DNA of 64,000 nucleotides from Owenia fusiformis (Eukaryota; Annelida; Polychaeta; Sabellida; Oweniidae): assembly GCA_903813345.2 (NCBI GenBank), contig CAIIXF020000009.1, forward strand, positions 16,641,759 through 16,705,758, in the 5' to 3' direction. Below are positions 57,879 to 64,000 of the stretch, piece by piece (the stretch's first letter is position 1; each line of letters opens with the position of its first letter). Position numbers and translations under genes: made by a program. The notes beneath the pieces were generated by a model. The model searched no databases. It was not told the origin of the DNA and saw only the letters and a program-made list of their open reading frames with translations.

Positions 57879-59860
57879 GTATGAATAGTATTATTGGCTG
57901 TCAATCATGCAAAATAGATTTTAAAACAGTTTACTGCTGCAGTTTGTTAGTTTGTTGTTATATTGAAAATTACACTTATATATCAGATATGATATAATTA
58001 TGTCACCACCAAAAGTGGTGACATATTGTTATGGTCTCCGTTTTTTTGCGACGGCGGTTGCAGGTTGGCGGTTGGTGGTTGGCGTCCGGCGGTTGGCGTC
58101 CGGCGGTTGGCGTCCGTTGTCTGTAACAATTTCTTACAACTTCCTATAACTTAACAAATACTGTTTAGACTGACTTCAATTTTTTTCTAAATCATCTACA
58201 TGTTCTCAGAAGTTCAAATCTGACTTTAGATTTGACATTTGACCTTCAAATCTGACTTTAGATTTGACATTTGACCTTCAATGACCTTCTCAAAGTAAAA
58301 AGAGGTCAAAAAGGTCTGTTTTCAACTTGCTTCAAATTGACTAAAAAAATTTTTCAAAATCATCTATGTGTTCTCAGAAATTCAAATCTGACTTTAGATT
58401 TGACTTAAGATTTGACATTTGACCTTCTCAAAGTCAAAAAAGGTCAAAAAGGTCTTTTTTCAACTTGCTTCAAATTGACTAAATTTTTTTTCAAAATCAT
58501 CTACATGTTCTCAGAAATTCAAATCTGACTTTAGATTTGACTTTAGATTTGACATTTGACCTTCAATGACCCTCTCAATGTCAAAAAAGGTCAAAAAGGT
58601 ATTTTTTCATCTTGCTTCAAATTGACTAAAAAAAAATTTCAAAATCATCTACATGTTCTCAGAAATTCAAATGTGACTTTAGATTTGACATTTGACCTTC
58701 AATGACCTTGTCAAGGTAAAAAAAGGTCAAAAAGGTCTTTTTTCAACTTGCTTCAAATTGACTAATTTTTTTTTTCAAAATCATCTACATGTTCTCAGAA
58801 ATTCAAATCTGACTTTACATTTGACATTTGACCTTTAATGACCTTCTCAAGGTCAAAAAAGGTCAAAAAGGTCTGTTTTCAACTTGCTTCAAATTGACTA
58901 AAAAAATTTTTCAAAATCATCTACGTGTTCTCAGAAATTCAAATCTGACTTAAGATTTGACTTTAGATTTGACATTTGACCTTCAATGACCTTCTCAATG
59001 TCAAAAAAGGTCAAAAAGGTATTTTTTCATCTTGCTTCAAATTGACTAAATTTTTTTTCAAAATCATCTACATGTTCTCAGAAATTCAAATATGACTTAA
59101 GATTTGACTTTGGATTTGACATTTGACCTTCAATGACCTTCTCAAGGTCAAAAAAGGTCAAAAAGGTCTTTTTTCAACTTGCTTCAAATTGACTAATTTT
59201 TTTTTTCAAAATCATCTACATGTTCTCAGAAATTCAAATCTGACTTTAGATTTGACATTTGACCTTTAATGACCTTCTCAAGGTCAAAAAAGGTCAAAAA
59301 GGTATTTTTTCATCTTGCTTCAAATTGACTAAATTTTTTTTCAAAATCATCTACATGTTCTCAGAAATTCAAATATGACTTTAGATTTGACATTTGACCT
59401 TCAATGACCTTCTCAAGGTCAAAAAAGGTCAAAAAGGTATTTTTCAACTTGCTTCAAATTGACTAATTATTTTTTTCAAAATCATCTACATATTCTCAGA
59501 AATTCAAATCTGACTTTAGATTTGACATTTGACCTTTAATGACCTTCTCAAGGTCAAAAAAGGTCAAAAAGGTCTGTTTTCAACTTGCTTCAAATTGACC
59601 AAATTTTTTTTTCAAAATCACCTACATGTTCTCAGAAATTCAAATATGACTTTAGATTTGACTTTAGATTTGACATTTGACCTTCAATGACCTTCTCAAG
59701 GTCAAAAAAGGTCAAAAAGGTCTTTTTTCAACTTGCTTCAAATTGACTAATTTTTTTTTCAAAATCATCTACATGTTCTCAGAAATTCAAATCTGACTTT
59801 AGATTTGACATTTGACCTTTAATGACCTTCTCAAGGTCAAAAAAGGTCAAAAAGGTCTGT

Positions 59861-60220
59861 TTTCAACTTGCTTCAAATTAACCAAATTTTTTTTTCAAAA
59901 TCATCTACATCTTTTCAGAAGATCAAATTTGACTTTACAAGTTCTCAGAAATTCAAATCTGACTTAAGTTTGAACTCATAATATTCACAGGCTGGTATCG
60001 AAAAAATTGTCCGCTGTGACGGAGCGTGCTATTTTGCATATTTTGACTTGCTTCAAATTAACCAAATTTTTTTTTCAAAATCATCTACATCTTTTCAGAA
60101 GTTCAAATTTGACTTTACAAGTTCTCAGAAATTCAAATCTGACTTAAGTTTGAACTCATAATATTCACAGGCTGGTATCGAAAAAATTGTCCGCTGTGAC
60201 GGAGCGTGCTATTTTGCATA
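59861..60220 (+). repeat. 180-bp tandem duplication across the B/S junction
   Basis: Lines ending at 60000 and 60180 are identical. The period is exactly 180 and includes both B sequence and the first about 55 bases of S, so it arose after S inserted. Confidence 0.9.
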
Positions 60221-60980
60221 GAAACACTAGGAAATCCACACAATTTATTTTTTTACTCATTTGTTTTGCTATATCAAAGAAAATTACTGACTCCATGCAA
60301 TGAATATATCATTTGCGGGTAACTTTAACTTCTGTTTGAAGTCCAACAACGCTAAGAGTAAAAGCTATTGAAAACGGCGTCGGAGTATCATACTCCAAAA
60401 TGTACCATTTCTTTTATTTCTTTTTAATGGTACAATATAGCGACACGATAATATTTATATATGTTTTCAGCATTACTCTGAAGGTATTAATGAGATGTTT
60501 ATGTATTGGGTATTTTTAATTTTTTCAATAAAAAATAATGTTTAAATTTTTTGTCCGCTGTGACGGAGCAGTTTCAAATCTGAAATACGTTAAGAATTTA
60601 GATTTATAATATATCTCTTTATAACTACACGTTAGAGGAGGGAGCGTATCAAATCTCTTTCGTAAAGTATTCTGAAAAATAAAACGAAATAAAAGTACAC
60701 AATTCAAATTCTGAGATGCATATACGACCACTCTTTAAGCTTCTTTTCTCAGTTTGTACTGTTATCCAAGTTATGCATGGTTACTCATGAAAATGATAGT
60801 CAACTCTATTTCAGTATAGGGTATTTGCCTTTCGTTGTACCTACTGTGGATCCATCACCTGACATGGTCATTTTTATGGTAACTTATATACAGTAATATT
60901 ATGTGGTAAAAGGTTATACATCTGTCGGAATGCAGGATGTCTGTGCGCTATTTCGAATAAATTCATATTATCCCTATTTA

Positions 60981-61619
60981 TGTTATGCGGTAAACACGAT
61001 ACAAAAATATGCCATATTCCGCAATGAATATGCCATACAAGTATTCACTTGCGGTGTATAACAGATTCACCTGTGGTATACGGCATACACACTAACCAAT
61101 GAGAACGTGATACGGAAGTATGCAATTGTCAATTGCATCGATTGAACGAACAAGTAAAACTTTATAAATTATTATAATGATTACTGAATCAACAGTACAG
61201 TTTATCGAATACATCAACGTATGCAGAAGTATCACTCACCAATCTCACGTAATAAACTTACCCAATCAATCCAGGATTCATATATTAGTACTCGACGCAC
61301 TGACATTATTGGTAATCCAGCGTAGTTTTACATTCAGAGTCGATTCTCGCAACCAATCAAACCAAGTCTTTCTGTATCACGTTTTTCACCTGCGGAATAT
61401 GTCATATTCAACTGCTGTATATGGCATATTCCGCAAGTGAGTATGACATATTCTGAAGGTGAGTATCGGGTATTCACTTAATTCAATGCATCACATATTC
61501 ACTGCGGAATATCGCATACTCACCTGCGGAATATGCCATATACCGCAGGTGAGTATGGCATATTCACCCGTATCCCAAATACCGCGCAACCATGAATGTA
61601 TGCCATATTCCGCGTAACA
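60981..61619. mobile_element. MITE T, copy 1, TGTTA..TAACA, 5-bp TSD
   Basis: Ends TGTTATGCGGTAAACACG and TATTCCGCGTAACA are inverse at TGTTAYGCGG. Flanked by ATTTA (60976-60980, 61620-61624). The interior is made of repeated gcggaatatgccata palindromes. Confidence 0.87.
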
Positions 61620-61824
61620 ATTTAAACTACACGTGACATTCTAAGACGTCTTTGCGAAAACGTATTAGAAATATTATGTTGAGTTTACACCATGTTGATT
61701 CATGTTGATTTCAGTACAAACCTCCGAAAAATGCTAAGAGTTTTTATATCTCAGATTTACATTACCCCATATCTCCCAGAGGCTACTTGTCATAATTTAG
61801 GAAAGTGATTTGTGACGTTCTCTC

Positions 61825-62433
61825 TGTTATGCGGTAAACACGATACAAAAATATGTCATATTCCGCAACGAATATGGCATATTCACTTGCGGTGTATTGC
61901 AGATTCACCTGCGTTATATGGCATACACACTAACCAATGAGAACGCGATACGGAAGTACGCAATTGTCAATGGCATCGATTGAACGAACAAGTAAAACGT
62001 TATAAATTATCATAATGATTACTGAATCAACAGTACTGTGTATCGAATGTATTAACTTAGCAGAAGTATTAGTCACCAATCTCGCGTAATAAACTTTCTC
62101 AATCAATCCAGGATTTATATATTAGTACTCGACGCACTAACTTTATTGGTAATCCAGCGTAGTTTTACATTTAGTGTCGATTCTCGCAACCAATCAAATC
62201 AAGGCTTTCTGTATCACGTTTTCACCTGCGGTATATGGCATATTCCGCAAGTGAGTATGACATATTCCGCAGGTGAGTATCGGGTATTCACTGAAATCAA
62301 TGTATCGCATATTCACTGCGGAATATCGCATACTCACCTGCGGAATATGCCATATACCGCAGGTGAGTATGGCATATTCACCTGTATCACAAATACCGCG
62401 CAACCATGAATGTATGCCATATACCGCGTAACA
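61825..62433. mobile_element. MITE T, copy 2, TGTTA..TAACA, 5-bp TSD
   Basis: Collinear with copy 1, about 30 bp shorter. Flanked by CTCTC (61820-61824, 62434-62438), different from copy 1, so this is a separate insertion. Confidence 0.87.
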
Positions 62434-62957
62434 CTCTCTTCTTAGGGTACTTTTAAAAGGTATAATTTGAATCTTAAATTCTTAACGTAGTTCACAGTTA
62501 AAACTGCTCCGTCACAGCGGACAAAAAATGTAAACATTATTTTTTATAAAAAATATTAAAAATACCCAACACATCAAGATATCATTAATACCTTCAGAGT
62601 TATGCTGAAAACATATGTAAATATTATCGTGTCGCTATATTGTACCATTAGAAAGAAATAAAAGAAATGGTACATTTTGGAGCATGATACCCCAGCGCCG
62701 TTTTCAATAGCTTTTACTCTTAGCATTGTTGGACTTCAAACAAAAGTTAAAGTTACCCGCAAATGATATACCCATTGCATGGAGGAAGAAACTTTCTTTG
62801 GTATAGCGAAACATATGAGTAAAAAAATAAATTGTGTGGGTTTCTTAGTGTTTCTATGCAAAATAGCACGCTCCGTCACAGCGGACAAATTTTTCGATAC
62901 CAGCCTGTGATATTGTGAGCAACTAGGTGGTGACATTTTGTCATGTTAATGCCTTGT

Positions 62958-64000
62958 ATTCTATTTTGTTTGTACCTCAGTTGAAATACTCAATTCTGAT
63001 TGATTAATTAAAAGTCAACAATAGGTACCGTTGACCCCCACTATGTACTGTTGACCGCTACTTGGTATTGTTGACTGCTACTAGGTACTGTTGAAAATTT
63101 AATTCCAAAAACTTTGAAAAGAAATTTGAAAAAAACTTTGAAAAAATTGAAAAACAGTTTTTTTAGAAAGGATGGGTATCGATATGGTGAACTTTTTGAA
63201 CACATGTTCCTCTTAAACCAGTCATCAAAACATTCTGAAAATTTGACACATGTCAATTTAATGGTCATATTTTGAATGGTGACAATATAATTTGAAATAA
63301 ATATACATACTTCTATATTGTTTTAGAAAACACTTCAGACACTTCTTTTTATCATATGTTCGGAATGAAATGAAACATCTAACCGAACCTCATTGGAACA
63401 AAATGACATAAACACAACATGTTTAGGTCTCTCAATATTGTAATTGTACAAAGGAAAGTTTGGTTGATTTAAAAAAAGTATCTTGTTAATGAAATAAAAG
63501 GTTTATCCTAATTTATATCTATTTTGTGGGTTTTTGTTTTATTTTTTTGAATACATTTTGTGAAACCAACCAAAGTTTCCTATGTATAACTATAATAATA
63601 GTGAGAGGTCTAAGAAAATGTTGTATATGCTATTTTGTTCCAACAAGCTTCGGAAAGATATTTTATTTCATTCTCAAGAATTGGTAAAAAGGAACAAAAA
63701 ACAATTGCACTAAAAAAACAAAAAATGTTAACAAAAACAGTTCAATAAAATATATATAAATAATATTCACATTAAATTGTTGTGAATCAGTCAAAATTAC
63801 ATAAAGGACCACGGTTTTACAGAATGTTTTCAATAATTGATTTAGAGAAAAACATTGTTGAATTCAGTTCACCATATCAATACCAATCCTTAAAAAGATT
63901 GAATTTTGAAAGTTAAAAAAAAGAAATTAATTTTACAGAATAGCTAAAATACTTTTCAAACCATCGAATATCACTTTTTAAGAAGTGATATTTGTGAAAA
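62958..64000. other. Unassigned intronic or intergenic sequence
   Basis: AT-rich. Three short repeats of gtactgttgaccgctact type lie near 63020-63090. No exon continuing the 57.7-kb frame was found. Confidence 0.35.

Larger units (their letters stand above)
60166..62909. mobile_element. Foldback element S, about 450-bp inverted arms, 5-bp TSD
   Basis: Ends CACAGGCTGGTATCG and CGATACCAGCCTGTG are flanked by ATATT (60161-60165, 62910-62914). Host copy B2 has a single ATATT here. The arms (60166-60620 and 62455-62909) each hold GTCCGCTGTGACGGAGC twice. The interior carries two copies of MITE T. Confidence 0.85.
57997..62957 (+). mobile_element. B-type element, long copy with foldback S inside
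   Basis: Left end ATTATGTCACCACCAAAA, right end GTCATGTTAATGCCTTGT. The core has about 13 units of 135 bp (58190-59990) with aaaaaaggtcaaaaaggtct and catctacatgttctcagaaa. Element S is inserted near the right end. It lies in the intron of the gene starting at 57715. Confidence 0.88.

Overview
The window looks like intergenic and intronic DNA from an invertebrate animal genome. It is AT-rich, has GT-AG introns, several families of non-LTR retrotransposons, many short DNA transposons and expanded tandem repeats. The modular repeat families (conserved ends around a tandem core) recall those of molluscs and other marine invertebrates. The species cannot be fixed from the sequence.

The one clear gene is on the minus strand, from 44925 down to 2246, and runs off the part I can resolve. 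Twelve exons join in phase into 809 codons of an almost wholly coiled-coil protein. It carries an AHD1-type block (LLDVNQKWDEY) and a UBAN ubiquitin-binding block (EDFEVERRDRER), in the order expected of the TNIP/ABIN family (A20-binding inhibitors of NF-kappaB). The exons add up to only 2.4 kb. The introns (1 to 9.4 kb) are filled with nested mobile elements.

Two other coding pieces are likely, both on the plus strand. One is a terminal exon fragment at the left edge (3-188). The other is a first coding exon at 57715-57878 that encodes a membrane anchor followed by what may be the start of a START/SRPBCC-like domain; the rest lies off the right edge.

Mobile DNA by region. 0.4-10 kb: two modular families (here A, with aatggcggccatt-type cores, and B, with a ggtcaaaaagg core), a 60-bp minisatellite interrupted by a CAG..CTG element (D1), a hAT-like element (J) and an A copy that itself holds a head-to-head mariner-like relic. 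10-19 kb: a CR1/L2/Jockey-group LINE cut by a palindromic element (F1), and an A element nested in another A-type element. 21-31 kb: tandem repeats, a mariner-like MITE beside a splice site, and element L holding K and M. 32-36 kb: a second LINE, a foldback, and a TTAA-flanked piggyBac-like MITE. 37-49 kb: two copies of element C, each with the same hAT-like insertion E, two inverted 15-bp minisatellites, and a 2-kb B array. 49.8-51.6 kb: a decayed L1/Tx1-like LINE. 52-56 kb: a nearly identical inverted pair of a 472-bp element (R), then a TIR element (X) carrying palindromes, a tRNA-like SINE head and an E-free relic of C. 58-63 kb: a B element with a foldback (S) inside it, and two copies of a TGTTA-ended MITE (T) inside that.

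Letters such as A, B and C are names used only here. Element ends were placed by aligning copies by eye, so they may be off by a few bases. Superfamily names are inferred from termini and target-site duplications.
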